From the NCBI RefSeq assembly GCF_019748715.1, contig NZ_JACLBZ010000008.1:62001-126000 (forward strand): a stretch of DNA of 64,000 nt, in the 5' to 3' direction. The translations under genes were made by a program, and so were the position numbers. Positions within the stretch are counted from its first letter, which is position 1; the number at the start of each line of letters is the position of its first letter. The notes under the pieces were generated by a model. The model ran no database searches. It worked only from the letters and a program-made list of their open reading frames with translations, and was not told the DNA's origin. This DNA comes from Sporosarcina aquimarina. Lineage in GTDB: Bacteria > Bacillota > Bacilli > Bacillales_A > Planococcaceae. Of this stretch, positions 27,342 to 35,611 are shown piece by piece.

Positions 27342-29024
27342 TTAATTTCCACCTTCCAACATCGGGATTTTGATTCCTTTTTCCTTTGCTGTTTGAATTG
27401 CGATATCATAGCCTGCATCCGCGTGACGTACTACACCCATTCCTGGATCCGTTGTCAATACGCGCTCTAGACGTGCTTCTGCTTCTTTCGTTCCGTCTGC
27501 TACGATAACCACTCCAGAGTGCTGGGAATAGCCCATACCTACGCCACCACCGTGGTGAAGAGAAACCCAAGTTGCCCCGCCGACAGCATTGATCATAGCG
27601 TTAAGGATTGGCCAGTCAGATACTACGTCTGAACCATCTTTCATTGACTCTGTTTCACGGTTTGGTGAAGCTACAGAACCTGAATCCAAGTGGTCACGGC
27701 CGATAACGATCGGTGCGCTTAATTCGCCGCTTGCCACCATGTCATTGATGATTTTGCCGAAACGAGCACGTTCTCCGTAACCCAACCAGCAAATACGGGA
27801 AGGCAGTCCTTGGAATTGAATCTTTTCTTGTGCCATTTTGATCCAATTGCAAAGATGCTTATTGTAGCTGAATTCACGCAAGATCACTTCGTCTGTTTTG
27901 CGGATATCTTCTGGATCTCCAGATAGAGCTACCCAGCGGAAAGGCCCTTTACCTTCGCAGAATTGCGGACGGATATACGCCGGAACGAATCCTGGGAAGT
28001 CAAATGCGCGTTCAACGCCTTCATCTTTTGCCACCTGGCGAATATTGTTACCATAGTCAAATGTAATTGCACCTTTATCCATCATCTCAACCATAGCTGC
28101 TACGTGCTGAGCCATAGCTTTTTTCGATAGACGTACATATTCTTCTGGATCAGATTCACGAAGTTTCGCTGCATCCTCCATAGACATTTTAGATGGAACA
28201 TAGCCGTTCAGTGGATCGTGAGCAGATGTTTGGTCAGTCAATACTTCAGGAATAAATCCACGAGAAAGCATTTCTGGTAATAGATCGGCTGCATTTCCTA
28301 CTAGACCGATAGAAAGTGCTTTGCCTTCTGCTTTCGCTTCTTCTGCAATACGAATCGCTTCATCCAATGAATCTGTCTTCACGTCTGTGTAACGAGTTTC
28401 GATACGGCGATCGATACGTGTTTCGTCTACATCGATTCCGATACAAACTCCGCCAGCCATTGTAACTGCTAGAGGCTGAGCACCACCCATGCCGCCTAGA
28501 CCGGCAGTCAACGTAATCGTTCCTTTCAGTGAGCCGCCAAAGTGTTGGTTTGCAAGCTCAGCAAATGTTTCATATGTTCCTTGAACAATTCCTTGAGACC
28601 CAATATAGATCCAGCTGCCCGCTGTCATCTGTCCATACATCATCAAGCCTTTTTTATCTAGCTCGTGGAATGTATCCCAGTTTGCATACGCTGGTACGAT
28701 ATTAGAGTTTGCGATCAATACGCGAGGTGCATTTTCATGAGTTTTGAAAACAACTACAGGCTTACCTGATTGAACAAGCAACGTTTCGTCATTCTCTAAT
28801 TCTTTCAATGAACGAACGATCGCATCAAAGCTCTCCCAGTTACGCGCCGCTTTACCGATTCCTCCGTAAACGACCAATTTGTCGGGATGTTCTGCCACGT
28901 CTGGGTGCAAGTTGTTCATCAGCATGCGAAGAGCTGCCTCTTGCTGCCATCCTTTCGTATTAAGTTCAGTACCTGTATATTGAATCACTTTTTCTGCTGC
29001 TATATTTGTTTGTGTACTTGTCAT
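27342..29024 (-). CDS. hutU: Urocanate hydratase
   Basis: 560 residues. NAD-binding [19 protein letters not shown], the active-site region with [15 protein letters not shown] and [17 protein letters not shown], and the N-terminal [21 protein letters not shown] all match urocanase. It converts urocanate to imidazolone propionate using a tightly bound NAD+. It is the promoter-proximal gene of hutU-hutI. Upstream lie a catabolite-repression site and a small palindrome. Good ribosome site TGAGGAGG. Confidence 0.96.
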   Translation of the reverse strand: MTSTQTNIAAEKVIQYTGTELNTKGWQQEAALRMLMNNLHPDVAEHPDKLVVYGGIGKAARNWESFDAIVRSLKELENDETLLVQSGKPVVVFKTHENAPRVLIANSNIVPAYANWDTFHELDKKGLMMYGQMTAGSWIYIGSQGIVQGTYETFAELANQHFGGSLKGTITLTAGLGGMGGAQPLAVTMAGGVCIGIDVDETRIDRRIETRYTDVKTDSLDEAIRIAEEAKAEGKALSIGLVGNAADLLPEMLSRGFIPEVLTDQTSAHDPLNGYVPSKMSMEDAAKLRESDPEEYVRLSKKAMAQHVAAMVEMMDKGAITFDYGNNIRQVAKDEGVERAFDFPGFVPAYIRPQFCEGKGPFRWVALSGDPEDIRKTDEVILREFSYNKHLCNWIKMAQEKIQFQGLPSRICWLGYGERARFGKIINDMVASGELSAPIVIGRDHLDSGSVASPNRETESMKDGSDVVSDWPILNAMINAVGGATWVSLHHGGGVGMGYSQHSGVVIVADGTKEAEARLERVLTTDPGMGVVRHADAGYDIAIQTAKEKGIKIPMLEGGN

Positions 29025-29068
29025 TTTAAATACCTCCTCATAAGCTACTCTTAGTATACTAGCTGTAA

Positions 29069-29140
29069 AACGTTAATTACGTTATATTTTATTGATTATT
29101 TTATATTATATTTACAATATTTAAAGGAAACCGTTTTCAA
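29069..29140 (-). promoter_or_regulatory. hut control region: cre site and short palindrome
   Basis: On the minus strand TTGAAAACGGTTTCC (29126-29140) matches the CcpA cre consensus at all but the last position. Closer to hutU an inverted repeat AACGT-N5-ACGTT (29069-29083) could bind a local regulator, perhaps the AraC-type protein encoded upstream. The -10/-35 could not be fixed in this very AT-rich stretch. Confidence 0.6.
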
Positions 29141-29193
29141 TTGCATTTTATTGTTTCATCGTATAATTAATTTTCAATATTCTTTGAGCATTC

Positions 29194-30624
29194 CTATGAT
29201 TGGCGGTATTCATTAGGCGTTCGGCCTACCGCTTCTTTAAAACGTTTACTAAAGTAAGCAGGATGAGAAAAGCCTGATGTTTCCGCTACTTCAGAGATGG
29301 TTAAATCCGTTTCTTTCAATAAACGCTGCGCTTGTTCAATTCGGATGCCAAGCAATGTATCTCGGAACGACTGTCCTGCTTCTTTCGCATATTTCCGGCT
29401 GAGCGTACTTTTATGGATTTTCATTTCTTCCGCGCAGGCAGCTAAGTTCCAAGAAGAATCCCAATAATTCATTAAAATCCGCTCTCTTACCTTCTCATCG
29501 AAGTCTTGAGAAGTGTACAGGTCACTGGATGTCCGAATCAATTCGCCGCTAAACGTAATGAAGGATTGAATAATATGATACATAACCGGTTCTTGAATCG
29601 TTTTATTAAACAGAGCATGATATGCCTGTTCTAATTTTGAAGACTGTAAGGAGTTCGCCATCATATACCGACGCATCTGCGCTAAAATACTCGTTAGCCG
29701 CACGCGCACCATCCCAGGGTTCGGATATGGCGGCTCCAAAGTCAGAAAGTCGTACTCCAACCATTCACGAATATTCGTCAGTTGCTGCTTCTCCAGCATT
29801 TCAATCCACTTTTGCTGATCAATCGGCGACAAAAACGGGTCGAGTTCCTTCCATTGAAAATCTTCTTCAACTTGCGTAAGAATATCATAGCCGTCATAGA
29901 AAATACGCTCATGGAATAGGCGCATTTTTTTGTAGAACGCACGATAGCTTATTTCTTCATCCGCTATATATAGATAAATCGTCAGCAAAGCTTCCGATTG
30001 ATCCTTCCATTGTGAAAAAAACACTCGATACGCTTCATGCAATGGCTGCATTTCGCTCAACCGATGAATGACCAGTACATGATCCGAAAACGGAAACACT
30101 TGAAATGCCGCCGGAAAATTATAGCGCTTCAATTTTTCAACGAGGATATCCAACGCTTCTAAATCGGATATCGCAAGCAGGCTCATACAAATCGGCTGTT
30201 GTGGTATCGTGTCTCGGATGAGTAAATCCTCATAGGATACACTGTTTTGCTGTTGCGCAAGCGGCTGTTCACGATCCGTTTTTTCATTGCGCCAATGAAA
30301 ACGGATTTGCTGGACTTGTTTCAGCAGGCGTTCAGGTGGGAACGGACGGAACAGCACGTCTTCGGCTTTTAGCGTAAGTGCCTGATAGACCGTCTGAAAT
30401 GTGCGGTCTGAAGAAATGCCAAGCCAGAGTGCATGAGCAGGCAAGTCGACGTCTTCTTTGCTGATGAAGTCCATGTCGATGATGTATAAGTAAGCGTCTT
30501 GAAATGTGCGCAGTACGTTTGGTTGGTCTGTTATTTCGACCGCCACGTCGTTCCATTGTGATGTCAGCAGCCATTTTAAGCCTTGTGCTTCTAATGGGTC
30601 TTTTATAAGGAGCAATATTTTCAT
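29194..30624 (-). CDS. AraC-family regulator with receiver-like N-domain
   Basis: 476 residues. Residues 1-110 look like a response-regulator receiver (MKILLLIKDPLEAQGLKWLL; an Asp in LYIIDMDF at the phospho-acceptor place; LFRPFPPERLLKQV at the end), though weakly conserved. The middle ~250 residues are unassigned. The C-terminal ~100 hold two helix-turn-helix motifs of AraC type (NLAACAEEMKIHKSTLSRKYAKEAGQSF; ISEVAETSGFSHPAYFSKRFKEAVGRTP). No kinase gene is nearby. Located upstream of hutU on the same strand, it may control histidine use, replacing HutP. The open frame reaches 30885 through the repeat at 30712, but the ATG at 30624 has GAGGTGA upstream and is the real start. Confidence 0.85.
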   Translation of the reverse strand: MKILLLIKDPLEAQGLKWLLTSQWNDVAVEITDQPNVLRTFQDAYLYIIDMDFISKEDVDLPAHALWLGISSDRTFQTVYQALTLKAEDVLFRPFPPERLLKQVQQIRFHWRNEKTDREQPLAQQQNSVSYEDLLIRDTIPQQPICMSLLAISDLEALDILVEKLKRYNFPAAFQVFPFSDHVLVIHRLSEMQPLHEAYRVFFSQWKDQSEALLTIYLYIADEEISYRAFYKKMRLFHERIFYDGYDILTQVEEDFQWKELDPFLSPIDQQKWIEMLEKQQLTNIREWLEYDFLTLEPPYPNPGMVRVRLTSILAQMRRYMMANSLQSSKLEQAYHALFNKTIQEPVMYHIIQSFITFSGELIRTSSDLYTSQDFDEKVRERILMNYWDSSWNLAACAEEMKIHKSTLSRKYAKEAGQSFRDTLLGIRIEQAQRLLKETDLTISEVAETSGFSHPAYFSKRFKEAVGRTPNEYRQS

Positions 30625-30711
30625 TTGTCGTTCACCTCGATGCATTGTTGTTATGTATTGTAGCATTATATTATGGGAATTGCGTTGAGAGAGCACGTAG
30701 TAAGTGGTCCG

Positions 30712-30838
30712 GGATTTCCGCTCCAGACGGTACGCTTTCCGGGGGGCGTGGCCTTGAGCCTCCTCGTTCGCTTCGCTCCTGCGGGGTCTCAAGACGCACG
30801 CTGATCCCCCAGGAGTCGACCGTCTTCCGCTCCAATCC
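30712..30838. repeat. GC-rich imperfect palindromic intergenic repeat
   Basis: About 127 bp, clearly more GC-rich than its surroundings, with related ends: GGATTTCCGCTCCAGACGG on the left and CCGTCTTCCGCTCCAATCC on the right. The centre contains CTCGTTCGCTTCGCTCCTGCGGGG and CCCCCAGGAG pieces that can fold back. From memory it resembles a repeat scattered through genomes of Bacillaceae and relatives; no transposase is present. The rest of 30625-31011 holds nothing else that I recognise. Confidence 0.65.
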
Positions 30839-30978
30839 TTAGTTAGCACATAAAAGAACATATAGAACTTAGTGTAGTTTTTCAAGATCTAAGAAGGGTC
30901 TTCACAGTCAGAGTACAAAATTGGCATCATTCATTGACTGAGTTACTAAACAAAGGTAAGGTCAAGGTCAAGACAAAA

Positions 30979-31004
30979 CCTCTCAAGCAGTTTTGCTCAA
31001 GAGG
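30979..31004 (-). terminator. Terminator of the membrane protease gene
   Basis: Stem CCTCTCAAGCA (30979-30989) with TGCTCAAGAGG (30994-31004), two central mismatches, then GTTTTGTCTTG on the minus strand. Confidence 0.6.
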
Positions 31005-31011
31005 CTTCTAA

Positions 31012-32379
31012 TCATTGATTCGCTATTTTTATGATTTGATAATTCCCATACTCATCCACTATGATCGAATAAATTTTTCTCTTTTCTATAAAGTCTCTGT
31101 TTCCGCTGATGTCGGTAAAATAGAAAGTTTCGTAGGTGTAGGCCTCTAAGGAGTCTTCGTAGTAGATAACATCCGTTACAGTGTTTTCGATGAATTCGAA
31201 GTAGACATTGTGCCCCGACATGTCGTCCATGTAGTCCAGAAGTTCGGTTCCGGCTGAGCTGCCAGAAGCGACATAGTGATCGATGTAACTGTAATCTTCA
31301 TTGGTCAAGGCAACTTCGTATTGATTGCGGAATTCTTTTATAAAATCTACGACTTCTTCATCCGTGACTTCTGCTTCTTCCGTATCATACTCGTCCGGTG
31401 TTTCTTGATAGAATTCCTCGTAGTCCTCAGAGTGTTCATCCTGATTATAGTATTGTTCTGGGATATAGTCATCGTAGACATCGAACAGCGCCGCTACTTG
31501 TTTGCCGCTCATCGGCTGATTGATCCATTTATCGACTAGATTTTGCATACTGTACATCGGAATCGAGAAGCCAAACACGGTGTTATCTTTATATAGTAAG
31601 GAATTAATGCCGATGACATAACCCGTATTAGCATCGAGAAGAGGGCCTCCGCTGCTGCCGTGGTCAATTTGCGCATCGATCTGATAGACTTTTTCATAGA
31701 TGAAATCTTTTTGCATGTCACGGTTCAATCCAGTCAAATAGCCGATTGACGCGGTATTTTCAAAGCCGTTCGGACTGCCAATCGCGATGACTTCCGTACC
31801 GATCGGCGTTTCTTTTTGCTCGATCACGAATGGCTTCACATTTTTATTTGCTTCGGATTTAATCAAGGCTATATCATATTTATCGGAAATCCCTACAACT
31901 CTGCCTCCCATATCTTCCCCTTTGGAATTTCGGACAACCACATCTGTATAGCCTACTACCACGTGAGCATTCGTAACAATATATCCGCCCTTTTTATAAA
32001 GAAAACCTGAACCAGAGCCCGAACCGGTCAAGACTGTAAACACGCTGGGTAATGACTCTTTTATAAGTACGGTTTTGTCTTTCGACTGTTGCTTCGACTG
32101 CTTTGCAACCGCAGGAGTAGTTTGGATTTTAATGCCATTTTCACCTTCCGCTGCAGCCACCGCTTCTGTATCAGGCAATGCATTAGTCTTCTTCGGAATT
32201 TTAAAACTCCAGTCTGTCGCATAGCCAAATACTCCACCTGTCCCTGCCAAGACAATGAAGCAGGTAAGAACAATAGCAGGTACCCATTTACTGCCAGACG
32301 ATTTACTCATTTCCGTGCCGCAGCCCGCACAAAACTTCCCATTGTCTGTATTTTTATGACCGCATTTTGAACAGAACAT
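31012..32379 (-). CDS. Membrane-anchored trypsin-like (HtrA-type) protease with zinc ribbon
   Basis: About 455 residues. N-terminal zinc ribbon (FCSKCGHKNTDNGKFCAGCG, four Cys), one membrane helix (VPAIVLTCFIVLAGTGGVFGY), then an extracellular S1-type protease domain with the triad His in IVTNAHVVVG, Asp in KYDIALIKSE and Ser in DHGSSGGPLL. An acidic linker and a ~110-residue C-terminal domain with an NTF2-like look follow; there is no PDZ domain. The zinc ribbon faces the cytoplasm. It could sense or process cell-envelope proteins. The ATG at 32379 follows GGGGGAGTG; the frame up to 32406 is ignored. Monocistronic. Confidence 0.82.
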   Translation of the reverse strand: MFCSKCGHKNTDNGKFCAGCGTEMSKSSGSKWVPAIVLTCFIVLAGTGGVFGYATDWSFKIPKKTNALPDTEAVAAAEGENGIKIQTTPAVAKQSKQQSKDKTVLIKESLPSVFTVLTGSGSGSGFLYKKGGYIVTNAHVVVGYTDVVVRNSKGEDMGGRVVGISDKYDIALIKSEANKNVKPFVIEQKETPIGTEVIAIGSPNGFENTASIGYLTGLNRDMQKDFIYEKVYQIDAQIDHGSSGGPLLDANTGYVIGINSLLYKDNTVFGFSIPMYSMQNLVDKWINQPMSGKQVAALFDVYDDYIPEQYYNQDEHSEDYEEFYQETPDEYDTEEAEVTDEEVVDFIKEFRNQYEVALTNEDYSYIDHYVASGSSAGTELLDYMDDMSGHNVYFEFIENTVTDVIYYEDSLEAYTYETFYFTDISGNRDFIEKRKIYSIIVDEYGNYQIIKIANQ

Positions 32380-32501
32380 GCAATTCACTCCCCCTTCTAT
32401 TAGCACCTAATATTGTTAGTTATATGCAACTATGTATACGTTAAATAATACCATAAAAATCACTATAAAAGACTCACTCTTATGTAAAATCACACAAAAA
32501 A

Positions 32502-32524
32502 GCTCTGTCTACTTATGACAGAGC
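32502..32524 (-). terminator. Terminator of the CoA-transferase operon
   Basis: Perfect stem GCTCTGTC (32502-32509) with GACAGAGC (32517-32524), followed by T6 on the minus strand. Confidence 0.9.
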
Positions 32525-32538
32525 CATATACTCTACAT

Positions 32539-33183
32539 TCAATTGTCTCCCCGAATCAAATCAGCTTCTGTTGATTCAATAACTTCCTCTGCCGTAAAGC
32601 CGTCAAATACTTCTTTCAGCACTAAACCTTTTGGAGTCACTTCAATTAATGCTCTTTCGGTAATGATCTTATCGACAACTCCTTTTCCGGTAAGCGGCAG
32701 CGTACAGCGCTTTTTAATTTTTGGTTCACCGGTTTTCGAAACATGGTCCATTATGACGATCACTTTTTTGGCACCGTGCACTAAATCCATCGCGCCACCC
32801 ATCCCTTTGATCACTTTCCCTGGAATCATCCAATTGGCCAAGTCTCCTGTTTCAGACACTTCCATTGCCCCTAAAATCGCGACATCCACATGGCCGCCGC
32901 GAATCATCGCAAATGATTCGGCACTCGAGAAGAAAGCAGAGCCGGGAACCGTTGTGACCGTTTCTTTTCCAGCATTGATCAAATCAGGGTCGACATCTTC
33001 TTCTAAAGGATACGGCCCAATGCCCAATAATCCATTTTCCGACTGTAAAATGACTGTTTTATCAGCTGAAATATAGTTCGCTACAAGCGTTGGCATACCA
33101 ATTCCTAAATTGACATAGTTGCCGTCTTTAATCTCCTGCCCTGCCCTTTTCGCAATGCGCTCTCTAAAATGAATTGGTTTCAT
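32539..33183 (-). CDS. scoB: 3-oxoacid CoA-transferase subunit B
   Basis: 214 residues. Contains the catalytic glutamate motif [15 protein letters not shown] and the downstream [28 protein letters not shown] of class I CoA-transferase beta subunits. With subunit A it moves CoA between succinyl-CoA and acetoacetate (or a related 3-oxoacid), allowing use of ketone bodies. Start and stop codons of the two subunits overlap by one base. The exact substrate is inferred from family similarity. Confidence 0.88.
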   Translation of the reverse strand: MKPIHFRERIAKRAGQEIKDGNYVNLGIGMPTLVANYISADKTVILQSENGLLGIGPYPLEEDVDPDLINAGKETVTTVPGSAFFSSAESFAMIRGGHVDVAILGAMEVSETGDLANWMIPGKVIKGMGGAMDLVHGAKKVIVIMDHVSKTGEPKIKKRCTLPLTGKGVVDKIITERALIEVTPKGLVLKEVFDGFTAEEVIESTEADLIRGDN

Positions 33184-33887
33184 TAAGCTCCCTCCCCTTT
33201 CTGCCGAGTCGTCAGCCGCTCAATTCGTTTTTCTTGTTTTGCCTCCAATAAGCCTTGCACATAAATGCTTGGGGTATGAATGTGGGCAGGATCTAGTTCT
33301 CCAACATCTACAATCTCTTCCGCCTCAGCAATTGTAAATTTAGCTGCCGCCGCCATAAGTGGGTTAAAGTTTTGTGCCGTTTTATTGTAGATCAAGTTTC
33401 CCAATTGATCGGCTTTCGCTGCGCGAATCAATGCGAAATCTGCATTCAAAGCTTCCTCCAATAAATACTCCTTGCCATCAAAGACCCGCACTTCTTTTCC
33501 TTCTGCAATCTGTGTCCCGACTCCAGCAGGCGTATAGAAAGCCGGTATCCCCGCGCCGCCTGCACGTATCTTTTCAGCCAACGTTCCTTGCGGTGTCAGC
33601 TCGACTTCAATTTCCCCTGCCAATACCTGGCGTTCAAATTCCTTATTCTCCCCAACATACGATCCAATCATTTTCTTGATCTGCTTCTTTTGCAGCAACA
33701 AGCCAAGTCCCCAATTATCCACGCCACAATTATTTGATATGATCGTTAAATCTTTCACTTCAGTTTCCGCCAATGCCAGAATCAGCTGCTCAGGTATCCC
33801 AACCAGTCCGAATCCGCCAACCATTAACGTCGCTCCATCTTGAATAGTTGAAACCGCTTGCAAATTTGTTGAGTAGATCGTTTTCAT
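33183..33887 (-). CDS. scoA: 3-oxoacid CoA-transferase subunit A
   Basis: 234 residues. Begins with the typical [20 protein letters not shown] loop and has [33 protein letters not shown] and the [16 protein letters not shown] run of alpha subunits. It forms a heterotetramer with subunit B. First gene of the pair, with a GGAGGAG ribosome site. It lies divergent from the TPP-controlled dehydrogenase gene. Confidence 0.88.
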   Translation of the reverse strand: MKTIYSTNLQAVSTIQDGATLMVGGFGLVGIPEQLILALAETEVKDLTIISNNCGVDNWGLGLLLQKKQIKKMIGSYVGENKEFERQVLAGEIEVELTPQGTLAEKIRAGGAGIPAFYTPAGVGTQIAEGKEVRVFDGKEYLLEEALNADFALIRAAKADQLGNLIYNKTAQNFNPLMAAAAKFTIAEAEEIVDVGELDPAHIHTPSIYVQGLLEAKQEKRIERLTTRQKGEGA

Positions 33888-34035
33888 ACGTTTCTCCTCC
33901 TGTTCTTTGCCAGTGCTTCACCCTTATTTTATTTTAACAAATGATTCAGATATTTGCATGAAACTATGAAAAAGAATGGTAATTCATAGTATTAAAATGT
34001 CCCTAATGCTATACTTCACAGACACATACATAACA

Positions 34036-34125
34036 AAATCACTGGGGGTGCCTATTGGCTGAGAGGAGAAAACTCCGACCCTTTGAACCTGATTCGGTTG
34101 ATACCGACGGAGGGAAGTGGCATTT
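34036..34125 (+). ncRNA. TPP riboswitch (THI box)
   Basis: Contains the conserved aptamer parts in order: CTGGGGGTGCC (34042-), GGCTGAGAGG (34057-34066), ACCCTTTGAACCTGAT (34078-) and GATACCGACGGAGGGAAGTGG ending near 34120, written in pieces here as GATACCGACGG and AGGGAAGTGG. CACT near 34040 pairs with AGTG at the 3' end to close P1. It precedes a terminator hairpin and a short-chain dehydrogenase gene on the same strand. Confidence 0.95.
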
Positions 34126-34133
34126 TTTTCAGC

Positions 34134-34161
34134 GGCCACTAACTTTCAGTGGTCTTTTTTT
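34134..34161 (+). terminator. Expression-platform terminator of the TPP riboswitch
   Basis: Stem GGCCACT (34134-34140) with AGTGGTC (34148-34154) then T7. AGTGGC at the 3' edge of P1 is close enough to compete with it, so TPP binding should favour termination. Confidence 0.82.
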
Positions 34162-34193
34162 GTATAAACCTATGAAAAAAGGAGCTGGATGGA

Positions 34194-34958
34194 TTGGAAT
34201 TGAAAGATCAAGTAGTATTGGTGACTGGTGCAAGCAGAGGGTTGGGCGCGGCAACTGCGAAGGCTTTTGGCGAAGCAGGTGCAAAAGTTATCGTAAATTA
34301 CTTTCAAAATAGCGATAAAGCTCAGCAAGTTGTGAATGAAATCGGCAGTGACCGGGCCATAGCACTGCGGGCAGACGTGCGGAATCCAGATGACCTGCAG
34401 TTATTAGTAGAACAGGCTAACCACCATTTCGGACAGCCAATTACGACAATCGTCAACAATGCGTTAATCGACTTTTCATTCAATGGTGATGATCGGAAAC
34501 AGTTGAATGCGATTGAATGGCAGGATTATCATAAACAGCTGGAAGGTTCTGTGGGGGCAACGCTAAATACGCTTCAAGCAGCTCGGGAAGGCATGACACA
34601 ATTGCAGTTTGGTCGAATCATCAATATCGGAACAAACTTGGTGCAGAATCCTGTCGTACCTTATCACGATTACAATACGAGCAAGGCCGCTTTGCTCGGT
34701 ATGACGCGGAGCATGGCAAAAGAATTAGGACCTGATGGTATCACCGTCAATATGGTGTCAGGTGGGCTTTTACTGAAAACAGATGCTAGCGCCGCAACGC
34801 CGGATGCTGTGTTCGATATCATTAAAGCCAACACACCGATTGGGCGAGTCGTCACTCCAGAAGAAGTAGCTGATGTGGTTGTCTTCTTCGCTTCTCCTTC
34901 CAGCCGTGCCGTCACAGGACAAAATCTCGTAGTGGATGGCGGATTGGTGATGGATTGA
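34194..34958 (+). CDS. Short-chain dehydrogenase/reductase (FabG-like) under TPP control
   Basis: 254 residues. Classical SDR: cofactor loop TGASRGLGAATAKAF, NNA at VNNALIDF, and the active-site YHDYNTSKAALLGMTRSMAKELGP where the catalytic Tyr and Lys lie in YNTSK. Closest in style to 3-oxoacyl-ACP reductase-like proteins, but substrate is unknown. The start is TTG at 34194 with AAGGAG 9 nt upstream. The gene stands alone behind a TPP riboswitch and terminator, which ties it to thiamine supply: perhaps reduction of a thiamine precursor or breakdown product. That role is an inference. Confidence 0.85.
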   Translation: MELKDQVVLVTGASRGLGAATAKAFGEAGAKVIVNYFQNSDKAQQVVNEIGSDRAIALRADVRNPDDLQLLVEQANHHFGQPITTIVNNALIDFSFNGDDRKQLNAIEWQDYHKQLEGSVGATLNTLQAAREGMTQLQFGRIINIGTNLVQNPVVPYHDYNTSKAALLGMTRSMAKELGPDGITVNMVSGGLLLKTDASAATPDAVFDIIKANTPIGRVVTPEEVADVVVFFASPSSRAVTGQNLVVDGGLVMD

Positions 34959-35075
34959 TAGAGTCATTTCCTGACTTTTTGCATGGTTGATTTGTAGATC
35001 AAGCGTATATTAGATAGCACCTCCTTTGCGTTGAATTCATCAAATGAAACGGCACAGTTCTCTCACGTTTTTCGA

Positions 35076-35084
35076 CATACACTA
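35076..35084 (+). promoter_or_regulatory. Possible sporulation (sigma-E/K-like) -10 element
   Basis: CATACACTA fits the mother-cell sigma -10 patterns CATACNNT and CATANNNTA and lies 24 bp before the start of the next gene. No convincing -35 was found, so this is weak. Confidence 0.3.
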
Positions 35085-35107
35085 AGAGAGAAGGAGGTGC
35101 ATATTTT

Positions 35108-35389
35108 ATGTCATCAAGAAAGTTTAGACCTTGCAGCGGCTGTGACTCTTCTCATGTATCGAATCGGGAGACTAGATGTTATGACGAAAAGAAATTAATT
35201 CATATACTCGTCGATTTAATGATGGGAGATCCTATCGAAATCACCTTGAAACACTCAAAAAATATTCAGCATAATGGCTATTACTTAGAATTCAACAAAA
35301 ACAATCGAGTTATCCATTTTCAACCGTTCGGAGATGCAGATGTCCAAGAATTCGCCTTGGCTGACATTTGCACGATAAGATATAGCTGA
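35108..35389 (+). CDS. Small hypothetical protein with Cys-containing N-terminus
   Basis: 93 residues, start ATG with AAGGAGGTG 9 nt upstream. The N-terminal part has PCSGCDSSH and a third Cys in ETRCYDEK; the rest is a mixed sequence (DPIEITLKHSKNIQHNGYYLEF, then VIHFQPFGDADVQEF) with a beta-rich feel. No signal peptide or membrane helix. I do not recognise the family. The Cys-rich start and the CATACACTA element upstream would suit a spore-coat protein, but this is only a suggestion. Confidence 0.6.
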   Translation: MSSRKFRPCSGCDSSHVSNRETRCYDEKKLIHILVDLMMGDPIEITLKHSKNIQHNGYYLEFNKNNRVIHFQPFGDADVQEFALADICTIRYS

Positions 35390-35496
35390 TACAAGGAATT
35401 TCAGAATCCAACACGGTGTCGTTCGATGAGACTAAAACTAGCAGCCATAAGAGATTATTCCACCTTTCACTCTCCTAAATCACCATAAGAAACCCC

Positions 35497-35540
35497 TTTA
35501 TGATCGCGTATAGACACTTTATGATCTTCAACAGCAAAAT
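35497..35540 (-). repeat. Short 21-bp repeat, family 2, two units
   Basis: TTTATGATC occurs at 35497 and 35518, 21 bp apart. On the minus strand this is the GATCATAAA core of the array at 52375. It lies between convergent genes, near a terminator. Confidence 0.55.
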
Positions 35541-35556
35541 GACGCACATGGAAGAA

Positions 35557-35589
35557 GGGCAGTTCAGGAGATCACTCCCTGGACAGCCC
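35557..35589 (-). terminator. Possible terminator of the acyl-CoA dehydrogenase operon
   Basis: GGGCAGTTCAGGAG (35557-35570) pairs imperfectly with CTCCCTGGACAGCCC (35575-35589); the following minus-strand tract is CTTCTTCC, only partly U-rich. Confidence 0.45.
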
Positions 35590-35611
35590 TCCATTTATAC
35601 AGTCTTGCTTT

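Noticed and set aside
30640..30885. N-terminal extension of the AraC-type regulator to 30885
   Set aside because: It would translate the GC-rich intergenic repeat; the ATG at 30624 has a proper ribosome site and starts the receiver-like domain.
34055..34312. Plus-strand frame starting in the riboswitch
   Set aside because: It covers the TPP aptamer and terminator and then the SDR gene in another frame.
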